Of a DNA stretch of 64,000 bases, positions 35,181 to 44,306 are shown one piece after another. Source of the DNA: Cylindrospermum sp. NIES-4074 (GTDB lineage: Bacteria > Cyanobacteriota > Cyanobacteriia > Cyanobacteriales > Nostocaceae). A program made the position numbers and the translations under genes. The stretch is taken from assembly GCA_003994795.1 (NCBI GenBank), contig AP018269.1, positions 6,612,148 through 6,676,147 of the forward strand, read 5' to 3'. The notes below the pieces were generated by a model. It saw only the letters and a program-made list of their open reading frames with translations. It had not been told where the DNA came from and made no database searches. Every line of letters starts with the position of its first letter. Within the stretch, counting starts at the first letter, position 1.

Positions 35181-36290
35181 ATGGTTCTCAATTTTCGCTT
35201 TGCGATAGTCAGCGACTTGCACATTGCACTTCCCCACACTATTTGGGATCATCCCAATCGGTTTCATCTGGTGGAAGTCAGTATCCCAGCTTTTGAAAGT
35301 GTATTAGAACATTTAACACAACTCGATTTAGATTTCCTCTTGCTTCCTGGTGATTTAACCCAGCACGGTGAACCAGAAAATCATGCATGGTTACAAGCAA
35401 AGTTAGCTCAACTACCTTTTCCTGTATATGTTGTTCCTGGTAATCATGATGTACCCGTACTGATGGCAAATGAACAATCAATTGCTTTTGCTGATTTTCC
35501 CCACTATTACCGCAAGTGTGGCTATGAAGATCCCCAGCAACCTTATTACAATTGTGAATTGCTGCCAGGAGTCCGGCTAATTGGTCTAAATTCTAACTCG
35601 TTTAATGACCAAGGTGAGCAGGTGGGGCGTTTAGATCACAAACAACTCAGATGGTTGGAAGCAGAACTAGCAGTTACTGGTGATGAATTAGTCTTGGTGA
35701 TGGTACACCACAATGTGGTGGAGCATTTGCCAAATCAATCAGATCACCCGATGGCAAATCGCTATATGTTGGAGAATGCGCCGCAACTGTTGGAGTTGCT
35801 ACAAAAATATGAAGTCAAGCTGGTGTTTACTGGACATTTGCACGTTCAGGATGTTGCTTGCTCACAAGGCGTATATGATATCACGACAGGATCTTTAGTC
35901 AGCTATCCTCACCCTTATCGTGTGCTAGAGTTTCAGCGGGATGATCTCGGTAAGGAACGGTTACAAATTGTCTCCCATCGCGTGGAATCAGTACATAATT
36001 TTCCTAACTTGCAACATTCATCACGGCAATGGATGGGCGATCGCTCTTTCCCCTTCCTGATCAAGTTGTTGACTTCGCCCCCTCTGAGCTTATCATTAGC
36101 CCAGGCAAAAAAATTAGCTCCTAGTTTGCGAGATTTTTGGGCAACTATTGCTGATGGCGATGCTGTATTAGACTACCCCGACTTTCCCCTAGAAGTGCGT
36201 CGCTATATTCAGGCTTATGGTGCGATCGACAGTGCTACCCTAATTGATAACAACAGCACTCTCCTGCTGGAAAAGAGTTCTGAGCCTTGA
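35181..36290 (+). CDS. Calcineurin-like metallophosphoesterase (class III phosphodiesterase-like)
   Basis: The 369 residues carry all five metal-binding blocks: AIVSDLHIA (DxH), LLPGDLTQHG (GD), VVPGNHDVP (GNHD), VMVHHNVV (H) and FTGHLHVQDV (GHxH), between residues 8 and 240. A C-terminal extension of about 110 residues is without known motifs. Relatives include CpdA-type cyclic-nucleotide phosphodiesterases and phospholipid or nucleotide hydrolases. There is no signal peptide. It is a single gene after a 416-base repeat-rich spacer. The substrate is uncertain. Confidence 0.85.
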   Translation: MVLNFRFAIVSDLHIALPHTIWDHPNRFHLVEVSIPAFESVLEHLTQLDLDFLLLPGDLTQHGEPENHAWLQAKLAQLPFPVYVVPGNHDVPVLMANEQSIAFADFPHYYRKCGYEDPQQPYYNCELLPGVRLIGLNSNSFNDQGEQVGRLDHKQLRWLEAELAVTGDELVLVMVHHNVVEHLPNQSDHPMANRYMLENAPQLLELLQKYEVKLVFTGHLHVQDVACSQGVYDITTGSLVSYPHPYRVLEFQRDDLGKERLQIVSHRVESVHNFPNLQHSSRQWMGDRSFPFLIKLLTSPPLSLSLAQAKKLAPSLRDFWATIADGDAVLDYPDFPLEVRRYIQAYGAIDSATLIDNNSTLLLEKSSEP

Positions 36291-36295
36291 AAAAA

Positions 36296-36421
36296 GCGCA
36301 GGGAGGCAGGGATTGGGGACTGGGGAGATGGGGGAGATGGGGAAGATGGGGAGTAATATTTAATATTTCTCACTCAGCACTCCCCACACTCCCCACACTC
36401 AGCACTCAGCACTCAGCACTC
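36296..36421. repeat. Compound STRR: GGGGAGATG tract plus (CAGCACT)n
   Basis: A purine tract (GGGGAGATGG units) is followed by GGAGTAATATTTAATATTTC and then CTCAGCACTC/CCCCACACT heptamers. The same parts in the same order lie at 21425-21600. It covers the space between the phosphoesterase and the converging FIST gene. Confidence 0.8.
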
Positions 36422-37627
36422 ATTTTGGCGACAGATGGCAAATACTGAAGTGTAACCGTGGAGAAAGGTGCTACCACTGACAGGGCCGATTTCGCCACTA
36501 CAGAAAAATCCACCCACGGGGATATTGCTGAGGTAGCGCTGAAATAGCTCAGAATCAAAATTGGGTTTGCCGTAAAGACCTTCGCCACGTCCCAAGCAGG
36601 TAAACATCAAAGCAGCAACGGCAGAGGGTTCAGTGGTGTGTTGGTTTTGATAAAGTTTTAGGAGTAATTCTAAGTCTTCAGCAGAGGCTTGGGCATCGCG
36701 GAGGTGGAATTGCAGCCTTTGACCGGGACGGACGCGATCGCCAATTGCAATTGCTCCTGCTGAAGGGTCTACCCCCAGTATACTGCGAATTAAAAAATCT
36801 CCCTGCTGCAAACTAGGCTTAAATCCATCCATCGCTACACCGACAAACAGCGAGTGCTGTGCCAATATTCGTTCTTGTTCGCTGAGGCTGCTAATCAAAT
36901 CTCGCAGCAGCACTAGAGGTACTTGCTCATCTAATTCTAGGATGATATTGCGATCGGCTTTTGTCACTTGCAATGGTTCGCCAATCGGTCTGCATCCTTG
37001 AGCCACAATTGTTTCTACAACAATATTACCAGTCAAAGCTATACCAACCGTTCCCTCACGATATAGGCGATTGTTACAAAACAAGGCAACACGACCACCC
37101 ATACCCCCACCACTAGCCTGTCCCCCAACAACCACAGACCCAGGATAAGCAAAATCCAGCCCCTGCAATAAATCTTTGATTCCTGACGAAAAAGAACTAG
37201 ATAGCAAGATAAACTGGGGTACTGGTGATGGCGGCACGCCGATTAAATCAATCCAAGCATCTGGTGGACTATCCAAGTCGGGTAGTTCTTCAGTCAGAAT
37301 ATGAAAAACTTCAACATTCACCCCTGGTAGATGAGCCAAAGTCAGGCTGATAGCTGGTTCTGATTCTAATTCTTGGGTTTGTCCCTTAACTGTCGTCCCA
37401 ATTACGCCACCACCACTACAGCCAATTAGCACAGGGACTGAAAGTTTTTCCGCTAGCAGAGGCATCAGCCGGGAATACTCACTCGTAAAAGCAGAGGAAA
37501 TGAATACCAGCCCTATATCCGCAGGTGCTGTTAATGATGAAACAGCTTGTTGCACCACATCTGCAACTGCTGCTTCTAAAGAATGATGGGTTGACAGGGC
37601 GTTTGCCCACTGCATTTGGTCTGCCAT
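36413..37627 (-). CDS. FIST domain protein
   Basis: The 404 residues have a FIST N domain (about 25-225; IGLVFISSAFTSEYSRLMPLLA, VPVLIGCSGGGVIG, GSVVVGGQASGGG) and a FIST C domain (about 230-390; FLIRSILGVDPSAGAIAIGD, CLGRGEGLYGKPNFDSELF, PVGGFFCSGEIGPV). FIST proteins are sensory domains thought to bind small ligands such as amino acids and often feed histidine kinases. Here it stands alone with no fused output domain, so it may act as a separate sensor. The gene ends within a heptamer repeat block. No partner is obvious nearby. Confidence 0.88.
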   Translation of the reverse strand: MADQMQWANALSTHHSLEAAVADVVQQAVSSLTAPADIGLVFISSAFTSEYSRLMPLLAEKLSVPVLIGCSGGGVIGTTVKGQTQELESEPAISLTLAHLPGVNVEVFHILTEELPDLDSPPDAWIDLIGVPPSPVPQFILLSSSFSSGIKDLLQGLDFAYPGSVVVGGQASGGGMGGRVALFCNNRLYREGTVGIALTGNIVVETIVAQGCRPIGEPLQVTKADRNIILELDEQVPLVLLRDLISSLSEQERILAQHSLFVGVAMDGFKPSLQQGDFLIRSILGVDPSAGAIAIGDRVRPGQRLQFHLRDAQASAEDLELLLKLYQNQHTTEPSAVAALMFTCLGRGEGLYGKPNFDSELFQRYLSNIPVGGFFCSGEIGPVSGSTFLHGYTSVFAICRQNEC

Positions 37628-38015
37628 GAGTTTTGGGCTTCTTTCTCTTTTTAGGCTAATAGTTATTGATTTTTATCGAGGGAAGAATTGCATCCTACAA
37701 GAGTTGACCCCAGCCGTTGATATCCTCCCGCAGTACCCTGTCAATCCCAGGAAGCTGGGGTTGTCATTCCCTTTGCACTATATGCATCTAAATATATTGT
37801 ATGATTGTTTCCCTATAGTACTGACGCGACAAAATCTTAAAACAAAAAGATGAATGCAGTATAGTTCAGGCAGTTTGCTGTATTAGTTATGGATTATCAG
37901 GCTCATACACGAACTTATCAGCTAAATGGTTAAAATAGTAAGCGATAAAGCAAAAATCTGCCATTTGTGAAGTTTTTCTATACTAGTATTAACAACACAC
38001 AACGAGACTAAAACA

Positions 38016-38261
38016 ATGACCAACATCCAAGAAAAAACAAGCACCGACATCCAAGAAAAAATCCAAGAAGAAGTGGAACAAGCGCGTACTGTCTGTGATA
38101 TTACAGGTAGCAACTCAGCAGAATGCGCTGCGGCTTGGGATGCAGTGGAAGAACTGCAAGCTGAAGCCTCTCACCAGCGCCAAAACAAGCCAAAGAACTC
38201 TCTGGAACAGTACTGTGATGATAACCCAGAAGCAATTGAGTGCCGACTCTATGAAGATTAG
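38016..38261 (+). CDS. CP12 protein, redox linker of GAPDH and phosphoribulokinase
   Basis: The 81 residues match the Calvin-cycle inhibitor CP12: the core AAAWDAVEELQAEASHQRQ and the C-terminal YCDDNPEAIECRLYED. The C-terminal Cys pair forms the disulfide loop that binds GAPDH; an N-terminal pair (VCDITGSNSAEC) is also present, so it is the four-Cys form. In the dark it holds photosynthetic GAPDH (Gap2) and phosphoribulokinase inactive. The gap gene in this window is the Gap1 type and is not the expected partner. It is a stand-alone gene. Confidence 0.93.
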   Translation: MTNIQEKTSTDIQEKIQEEVEQARTVCDITGSNSAECAAAWDAVEELQAEASHQRQNKPKNSLEQYCDDNPEAIECRLYED

Positions 38262-38772
38262 AAATTGAGTCAGGATACATTCTTTTGGTTTAATGAGCAA
38301 GCAACTAGGATCTCTTAACTGAATCTCTCGCACCTTCACGCCACTTCTTCTGCATAAATTTCATCTACCCTTTGTAAATTTCTGGGTGTGGTGAAATCCA
38401 TGAGGCTGCTTCTGAGGTTTTTTACTCTCAGTAATCACCTTTAGAACCTAAAAGACTAGGGTTTATCTGGGTATGCCGAAGATATAGCCGATGGGGGAGG
38501 GTTATCAAACTCCCCCTAACGCTGCTGGAGGTAGCTAGAAAATTTCAGTTTAGTTTTTTATAGTTGCTTGCTTTTTTGCCAAAAAGTAGGGTATAGGGTG
38601 TATGTTTTTGACAACAAGCCCTGAAATGTGACAAGGAGGACAAAGAGGATAAGGGAGAAAAATCTGATTCCTGTGTTCAAATGAGAATACAAACTCACTA
38701 GCCTCAAAACTTCTGGATTTGACTAAACTGTTAACTAACGCATAATTTTTTATTGACTGTTTGACAAAAACT
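38262..38772. other. Spacer with GC-rich hairpin
   Basis: The spacer is about 510 bases. GGGGGAG (38493-38499) and CTCCCCC (38510-38516) form a stable hairpin that could end CP12 transcription, though it is about 230 bases away. GTGACAAGGAGGACAAAGAG near 38626 resembles a ribosome site but no gene follows it. Nothing else was recognised. Confidence 0.4.
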
Positions 38773-39375
38773 ATGGCAAATATTGCACAGGTTTGGTTTC
38801 GCCCTTTTGTGTGGATTGACTACCGACTGGCGGTACTATTCACGGTGATCATTCCCCTCATTTTGCTGATTTGGGCGTTTGTACAAAAAGCTGATGGGAT
38901 ACAACGCTTGTTAAGTATTTACTGGAAAGTATCAAGTTTGCTGGCAATTACAATTTACTTGATGATTGGTGGGTTTGGGGTAAGTTTTATCTCCGGGTTG
39001 ATGGCTCGGATTTTGATCCCCATTTCCCTCTGGTTCTGGGTGGATTTAAATGATGAAATTGAATATCAATCTACTGGCCCTTTGAAACTGATTTTCACCT
39101 CTTGGCGTTGGGCTATGACTGTTTATTGTATCTTAGGTACAGTAGCCTTTGCACCTTTTTTGGGTTGTGCTTTTTCTGCCAGTGCTTTCAAGAGTTCCTA
39201 TTGTCAAGTTTGGCTAGAAGCGCCATTGATGTTTAAAGAATATTTTCATGCCAATAGCAAGCCTGCCTTTTTGGGCTTTCTCGCTATAATTAGTTTAGTA
39301 ATTTATGTACTTTATTTAAGTTACTTTGTTTTAATTAAGCTGGGTAAGCAAGGACGTTCATCTGTTCAACAGTAA
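38773..39375 (+). CDS. DUF3177 family membrane protein
   Basis: About 200 residues with four or five membrane helices: around 20-45 (YRLAVLFTVIIPLILLIWAF), 58-90, 112-130 and 165-190. The WFRPFVWIDYRLAVL start and WRWAMTVYC middle fit the cyanobacterial and plastid DUF3177 family. The ATG at 38773 is preferred over a TTG at 38761 because it gives the usual MANIAQVWFRPFVW start. The function is unknown. A small conserved gene follows 40 bases later on the same strand, so the two may be co-transcribed. Confidence 0.75.
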   Translation: MANIAQVWFRPFVWIDYRLAVLFTVIIPLILLIWAFVQKADGIQRLLSIYWKVSSLLAITIYLMIGGFGVSFISGLMARILIPISLWFWVDLNDEIEYQSTGPLKLIFTSWRWAMTVYCILGTVAFAPFLGCAFSASAFKSSYCQVWLEAPLMFKEYFHANSKPAFLGFLAIISLVIYVLYLSYFVLIKLGKQGRSSVQQ

Positions 39376-39413
39376 CTTCCGATTCAAAATTTTTGCATTC
39401 AAAAATTAAGAAA

Positions 39414-39710
39414 ATGAATTCTATTGGCAAGCGGCTGGAAAAATACACTGTTAAATGCCCTCAAGAAGTCCTAATTGTCACGGTAGAAATTACTGATGAG
39501 CAAGATAAGATTGCCATTTTTAGAGGTTTTTCTAGTTCGTTAATGCGCCCTACTGCATTTGATCCAGATGTGCCCGTCCTGCCAGATGAAGCAAACATTC
39601 TCAGCATTGACCGCATAGCTAGTCCTTATAATCCTGAAGCACCTCGTTATATTCAAAAAGGTATCTCTTGGGAAGCTATGGAAGCTTTGCTCACAGAGGC
39701 TGGAGTCTAA
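39414..39710 (+). CDS. Conserved small cyanobacterial protein of unknown function
   Basis: About 98 residues from ATG 39414 (MNSIGKRLEKYTVKCPQEVL); an upstream TTG at 39393 would add seven. The segment IAIFRGFSSSLMRPTAFDPD followed by VPVLPDEANILSIDR is characteristic of a conserved cyanobacterial/plastid family without known function. There is no membrane segment and one Cys. It follows the DUF3177 gene closely, a possible two-gene unit. Confidence 0.6.
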   Translation: MNSIGKRLEKYTVKCPQEVLIVTVEITDEQDKIAIFRGFSSSLMRPTAFDPDVPVLPDEANILSIDRIASPYNPEAPRYIQKGISWEAMEALLTEAGV

Positions 39711-39930
39711 ACAAATATTTTTGACTTTTAAGTTTTGACCGAAAAGGAGATAAGGGGAAATTATTGATCGAAACAATCGGGTCTAAAACCTCACCTTTTA
39801 AGGCGAAAAGTTTTTGGAACGGGGATTTATACCCTTGCCTCCTGCCCCCTGCCTCCTGCCTTCGTTAAAAAGTCTCTTTCTTATCTCCTCCCAATCTCCC
39901 ATCGCGCGCGCAGCGCATTGAATTTTTCCC

Positions 39931-41046
39931 ATGTCTCGTTCTGGATACACGCTTCCTGTCTTTGCCTGTGCTGCTGCTATTGCGGCTTTGCATTGGTTGC
40001 ACCAACGTCAACCCCTCACAGTAGTGTCGGTAGATTTAATTGAACCAGCCCAATTAGCAGAAATCCCGATTGAACAGGTAGCGGGATTATCTGAAAATAT
40101 GGCTTTGGCCATTACTCGCAGTGAGCCGGGTGATAATCTCGATTTGACGAGAAATACACCAATTTGGGCAATGGTGGAATGGGGAGGGGGAGATGGGGAA
40201 GCGGTGACTATTAAAGGGGGGGAAGGGATTGGTAAACAGCTGAATGGTGAGGGAGAAGCCGCTATTTATGGTTATGCTCACAGGCTGTTGCAAGAAAATT
40301 TACGGCGGATGTTAGCACCGTCCGAGAAAATCACGGTGACGATTATTTTACCAGAAGGGCGATCGCTTGCTGTTCGTACTTCTAATGCTGCTTTTGGTGT
40401 GGTGGAAGGACTTTCTCTGTTGGGAACTACAGGTATTTCTCAACCTTTGAGTACACCGGATCAGCTCACAGCTTTTCGCAGCGAATTACAAGATAAAGCT
40501 AGCCGTTTTGAGAGTTTGGTATTTTGTATTGGGGAAAACGGCTTAGATTTAGCTCGAAAACTAGGTATCAATCCCGAACAATTGGTAAAAACTGCCAACT
40601 GGCTAGGGCCATTGTTAGTAGAGGCTGATGTCTTGGGTGTGAAAGAAATTTTATTGTTTGGCTATCACGGTAAGTTGATGAAACTGGCAGGGGGAATTTT
40701 TCACACCCATCATCACTTGGCTGATGGCCGTCGGGAGATTCTCGCGGCACACTGTGCTTTGGTTGGTTTAAGTTATCCAGATATCCAAGCTATTTTCCAT
40801 ACTGCCACTGCTGAAGCAGCACTGACACACTTACGATCGCTAGATGCCTCAACAGGCAGTGATTGGGTAAATCAAGTTTATAGTGCGATCGCCGAATCTA
40901 TCGATAGCCGTTCCCAAGAATACATCAAAAGCCATAGCGACCGGGGTGCAGCAGCAACGGTCTGTGGCTCTATCCTCTTTTCACGCGATCGCCAAATTAT
41001 TGTTAAGAGTAAAACTGGTTGGATGTTAATGGGAAAATTATGTTAA
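39931..41046 (+). CDS. cbiD: Cobalt-precorrin-5B (C1)-methyltransferase
   Basis: It methylates C1 of the corrin ring in the anaerobic cobalamin (pseudocobalamin) pathway. The 371 residues begin SRSGYTLPVFACAAAIAALHWL and carry the CbiD hallmark VRTSNAAFGVVEGLSLLGTT followed by GISQPLS, plus GYHGKLMKLAGGIFHTHHHLADG and the His-rich loop. No SAM Rossmann motif is expected for this family. It is transcribed alone; the other cobalamin genes are outside the window. The upstream spacer contains CCTGCCTCCTGCC repeats and no ribosome site better than weak. Confidence 0.92.
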   Translation: MSRSGYTLPVFACAAAIAALHWLHQRQPLTVVSVDLIEPAQLAEIPIEQVAGLSENMALAITRSEPGDNLDLTRNTPIWAMVEWGGGDGEAVTIKGGEGIGKQLNGEGEAAIYGYAHRLLQENLRRMLAPSEKITVTIILPEGRSLAVRTSNAAFGVVEGLSLLGTTGISQPLSTPDQLTAFRSELQDKASRFESLVFCIGENGLDLARKLGINPEQLVKTANWLGPLLVEADVLGVKEILLFGYHGKLMKLAGGIFHTHHHLADGRREILAAHCALVGLSYPDIQAIFHTATAEAALTHLRSLDASTGSDWVNQVYSAIAESIDSRSQEYIKSHSDRGAAATVCGSILFSRDRQIIVKSKTGWMLMGKLC

Positions 41047-41272
41047 TTTATTATGAATTATCATAAATCAACAAAATAAAAATTTTTCTCAGTACTTTCT
41101 CTAGGGTGATCTTATTTTATTAATACAAAAGCGGATACATCATCCGAGCAAACGCACATAACACCGCGTTTGTAGAGGATACATTTACCATTACAAGTCT
41201 GACCAGGCAGAGAAATGGTAACAATTAGACTACAAGGCAACCATCTATCCTAACAGAAACACTCTCGCCATC

Positions 41273-42895
41273 ATGAATACAGCGGTGACTCTACTAACCG
41301 AACAAACGCCTCAAACAGGGGAAAATTGGGGACGGCTAAGTCGTCAAATCATTGTGATTTTGGACTTTGGCTCTCAATATTCTGAACTGATTGCCCGTCG
41401 CATCCGCGAAACTCAAGTATACTCTGAAGTTCTCTCTTATCGCACTACGGCTGAACATTTACGCCAACTAAATCCTAAAGGAATCATCCTTTCTGGTGGG
41501 CCAAATTCAGTTTATGGCGATCGCGCTCCCCATTGTGACCCAGAAATCTGGAATTTGGGAGTACCCATTCTTGGTGTGTGCTACGGTATGCAGCTGATGG
41601 TCAACCAACTTGGTGGGGAAGTAGCCAAGGCTGACCGAGGCGAATATGGCAAGGCGTCATTATATATTGATGACCCTACAGACTTGCTGACAAATGTTGA
41701 AGATGGCACAACCATGTGGATGAGTCACGGAGACTCAGTTACACAAATGCCATCAGGGTTTGAATTGCTGGCACATACCGAAAACACCCCCTGTGCTGCC
41801 ATTGCTGACCACAACAAGAAACTTTACGGTGTGCAGTTCCATCCAGAAGTGGTGCATTCTATTGGTGGTTTAGCATTAATTCGGAATTTTGTCTACCATA
41901 TCTGCGACTGCGAACCCACTTGGACAACAGCGGCTTTTGTGGAAGAGTCAATTCGGGAAATTCGCGCCAGAGTTGGTGATAAACGGGTGCTGTTGGCGCT
42001 TTCGGGGGGAGTGGATTCTTCTACCCTAGCGTTTTTGCTATATAAGGCGATCGGCGAACAGCTAACTTGTGTATTTATTGATCAAGGCTTTATGCGAAAG
42101 TATGAGCCAGAACGGTTGGTGAAGCTGTTCCAAGAGCAATTTCACATTCCAGTTGAGTATGTGAATGCACGCGATCGCTTCCTAGCTAAAATTGACGGGA
42201 TTACAGATCCCGAAGAAAAACGCCGCCGCATCGGCCATGAATTTATTAACGTATTTGAAGAAACATCTAAACGCCTTGGTCACTTTGACTACTTAGCTCA
42301 AGGTACGCTATATCCGGATGTGATCGAATCGGCTGATACCAATGTTGACCCCCAAACAGGTGAACGGGTAGCAGTCAAAATCAAGAGCCATCATAATGTG
42401 GGTGGATTGCCCAAAGATTTAAGATTTAAACTAGTAGAACCGCTGCGGAAATTGTTTAAAGATGAAGTCCGCAAAGTTGGGCGTTCTATTGGTTTACCAG
42501 AAGAAATTGTCCAGCGGCAACCTTTCCCCGGCCCTGGTTTGGCAATTCGCATTTTAGGCGAAGTCACCGCCGAACGGTTGAACATTTTGCGCGATGCCGA
42601 TTTGATTGTGCGTCAAGAAATTAACCAACGTGGTTTGTACCATGACTTTTGGCAAGCTTTTGCCGTATTGCTGCCAATTCGCAGTGTGGGCGTTATGGGC
42701 GATCAACGTACTTACGCTTACCCAATTGTGTTGCGAATTGTCACCAGTGAAGATGGCATGACAGCCGATTGGGCGCGTGTGCCTTACGATGTGCTGGAAG
42801 TAATTTCTACCCGCATTGTGAATGAGGTAAAAGGCGTTAATCGTGTGGTTTACGATATCACTTCTAAGCCACCTGGAACCATTGAGTGGGAGTAA
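41273..42895 (+). CDS. guaA: GMP synthase (glutamine-hydrolysing)
   Basis: It converts XMP to GMP with ATP and glutamine. The 540 residues comprise a class I amidotransferase (about 25-215) with its Cys in [14 protein letters not shown] and His-x-Glu in [10 protein letters not shown], an ATP pyrophosphatase domain with the PP-loop [15 protein letters not shown], and the C-terminal dimerisation domain ending [16 protein letters not shown], the invariant family end. It is a stand-alone housekeeping gene, preceded by a 226-base spacer and followed by MITE-like elements. Confidence 0.97.
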   Translation: MNTAVTLLTEQTPQTGENWGRLSRQIIVILDFGSQYSELIARRIRETQVYSEVLSYRTTAEHLRQLNPKGIILSGGPNSVYGDRAPHCDPEIWNLGVPILGVCYGMQLMVNQLGGEVAKADRGEYGKASLYIDDPTDLLTNVEDGTTMWMSHGDSVTQMPSGFELLAHTENTPCAAIADHNKKLYGVQFHPEVVHSIGGLALIRNFVYHICDCEPTWTTAAFVEESIREIRARVGDKRVLLALSGGVDSSTLAFLLYKAIGEQLTCVFIDQGFMRKYEPERLVKLFQEQFHIPVEYVNARDRFLAKIDGITDPEEKRRRIGHEFINVFEETSKRLGHFDYLAQGTLYPDVIESADTNVDPQTGERVAVKIKSHHNVGGLPKDLRFKLVEPLRKLFKDEVRKVGRSIGLPEEIVQRQPFPGPGLAIRILGEVTAERLNILRDADLIVRQEINQRGLYHDFWQAFAVLLPIRSVGVMGDQRTYAYPIVLRIVTSEDGMTADWARVPYDVLEVISTRIVNEVKGVNRVVYDITSKPPGTIEWE

Positions 42896-42905
42896 GTGCT
42901 GATTA

Positions 42906-43031
42906 AGGGAGTTCCAACTAAAAAAATACCTAACTAATTCTTGTGGGGTGGGCTTCTAGCCCGCCCAGTTTATTGGACGGGCGGGGACGCCCATCCCACA
43001 AGATTGGATAATTTATTTGTTGGAGTTCCCT
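42906..43031. repeat. MITE-like element A (AGGGA...TCCCT ends)
   Basis: AGGGAGTTCCAAC (42906-42918) and GTTGGAGTTCCCT (43019-43031) form imperfect terminal inverted repeats. The inside carries a long GC-rich hairpin, TGTGGGGTGGGC with GCCCATCCCACA. It has the same ends as the element at 43132-43240. Confidence 0.65.
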
Positions 43032-43131
43032 AATGTGAAGCGGATAACGGGGGCTTCCCATCCCCCATTGAGGATGCTCCTGCCTCTCAAACCAAAATCG
43101 CCATCTATGGAGATGAAATGAGCAGAGGTTA

Positions 43132-43240
43132 AGGGACTGCCAAATAAAAAATAAAAATTAAGAATTGTTTGGTGACGCTACGCGAACAATTTTTAATTTT
43201 TAATTTTTAATTTTTAATTTTTAATTAATTGGTCTTCCCT
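43132..43240. repeat. MITE-like element B (AGGGA...TCCCT ends)
   Basis: AGGGACTGCCAA (43132-43143) and TTGGTCTTCCCT (43229-43240) are imperfect terminal inverted repeats with the same outer bases as element A. The interior is TTTTTAA repeats in inverted orientation around GGTGACGCTACGCGAAC. It has no coding content. Confidence 0.6.
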
Positions 43241-43260
43241 ACAACCTCTGCATTTTGACG

Positions 43261-43310
43261 CTAAATCGTTCCTGCGGGCAAATTATTGGGGTCGATACCT
43301 TGAGATATTA
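43261..43310 (-). pseudogene. Displaced 3' end of the Uma2-family gene
   Basis: Read on the minus strand this encodes ISQGIDPNNLPAGTI and a TAG at 43261, the typical C-terminus of Uma2-family proteins. Removing the IS element at 43311-44375 and one TA joins it in frame to the gene at 44378-45170 (LIAYL then ISQGIDPNN). It is therefore the severed tail of that gene. Confidence 0.85.
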
Positions 43311-43332
43311 CAGCAGTTTGCGATCAAACCCA

Positions 43333-43953
43333 CTACAGGAATAGCTTTCTAATAGGGTCAAAAAATAGACCACAATGATGAAACCAATTTAGCGCATTTT
43401 CATCAGTAATAGTATTAACAGCCATAGTGATTGCTTCATTAAGAGTATCAAATGTGCGAGTTTTAGCAGAACGAAGAATTTCTTTTAACTTTGACCAACA
43501 TAATTCGATTGGTGATAAATCAGGCGAGTATGGAGGCAAAAACTTAATTTTAGCGCCAACAGATTCTATTATTGCTTTTGCCGTATTAGCATAATGTACA
43601 GGTAAATTATCCATCACTACAATTGCTCCCCGCCACAACTGAGGTAGTAATATTTGCTCGATAAAAACTAAAAAACTAGCCGTATTCAAACTACCGGGGA
43701 AAGTCATAGTGGCAATTAAGCCTTCATCGCTCATAGCTGCAATTACAGTCATGTTTTTACCTTTATTTCCTGGGCGATTATCATAGACTCTGACTCCACC
43801 TTCACACCTACCATAGTGTCTTGTCATAGCTAGATTTACACCTGTTTCATCGATGAATACCAGGTTTCTAACATCTATAGTATCTAACCAACGCCGAAAT
43901 TCATGGCGCAATTCTTGTACTCGTTCTGTCGCTTGCTCAGTCGCTACTAAAGT
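43333..43953 (-). CDS. IS630 transposase, DDE catalytic part (second frame)
   Basis: This is the catalytic half: first Asp in FIDETGVNLAMTRHYG, second Asp in IVVMDNLPVHYA, and Glu in PPYSPDLSPIELCWSKLK, a full DDE triad. The frame has no sensible start of its own (TTG at 43911 would cut the domain). It opens at the A9 run (43953-43961), where a -1 shift from the first frame gives KKK-TLVATEQATERVQELR and a full-length transposase of about 320 residues. The element is thus probably functional by programmed frameshifting. Confidence 0.88.
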   Translation of the reverse strand, partial: TLVATEQATERVQELRHEFRRWLDTIDVRNLVFIDETGVNLAMTRHYGRCEGGVRVYDNRPGNKGKNMTVIAAMSDEGLIATMTFPGSLNTASFLVFIEQILLPQLWRGAIVVMDNLPVHYANTAKAIIESVGAKIKFLPPYSPDLSPIELCWSKLKEILRSAKTRTFDTLNEAITMAVNTITDENALNWFHHCGLFFDPIRKLFL

Positions 43954-44303
43954 TTTTTTTTACGATTTAATTTTAAGCGGTTGAGAGTACGGGACAAACT
44001 TGATATACTTACTTCTATACATGCGCGCTCTTTGATTGCTGCTTGAATTTCTCGCAAATATAGATCATTTTGCTCTGTCACCATTATCTTTAATAATTCT
44101 TGCTCTTTATCTTTAAGCTTTGAGCGCCGATCTCCTCCTTGGGATCTGGCAGTTATCTCCCCCGTCTCTCGATACCGACGCAAAAAGTCACGGATAAATG
44201 ATAAACTAACTTTAAATCTTTCCGCTAACTCTCTCTGCGTACCTTCTTGGTTTTGCCACGCACTTAATATCTTCTTTCGCAAGTCAATGGAATATGCTGC
44301 CAT
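43947..44303 (-). CDS. IS630 transposase, HTH DNA-binding part (first frame)
   Basis: 118 residues, MAAYSIDLRKKILSAWQNQE at the start, with two helix-turn-helix units: TQRELAERFKVSLSFIRDFL RRYRE (about 22-45) and a winged part REIQAAIKERACIEVSISSL (about 84-105). It ends RKKKL-stop at the A9 slippery run. It binds the inverted ends and supplies the N-terminus of the fused transposase when ribosomes shift -1. The ATG lies about 70 bases inside the right end of the element. Confidence 0.88.
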   Translation of the reverse strand: MAAYSIDLRKKILSAWQNQEGTQRELAERFKVSLSFIRDFLRRYRETGEITARSQGGDRRSKLKDKEQELLKIMVTEQNDLYLREIQAAIKERACIEVSISSLSRTLNRLKLNRKKKL

Positions 44304-44306
44304 TTC

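Noticed and set aside
37626-37853. 75-codon open frame divergent from the FIST gene
   Set aside because: No ribosome site or family pattern; it occupies the FIST promoter region.
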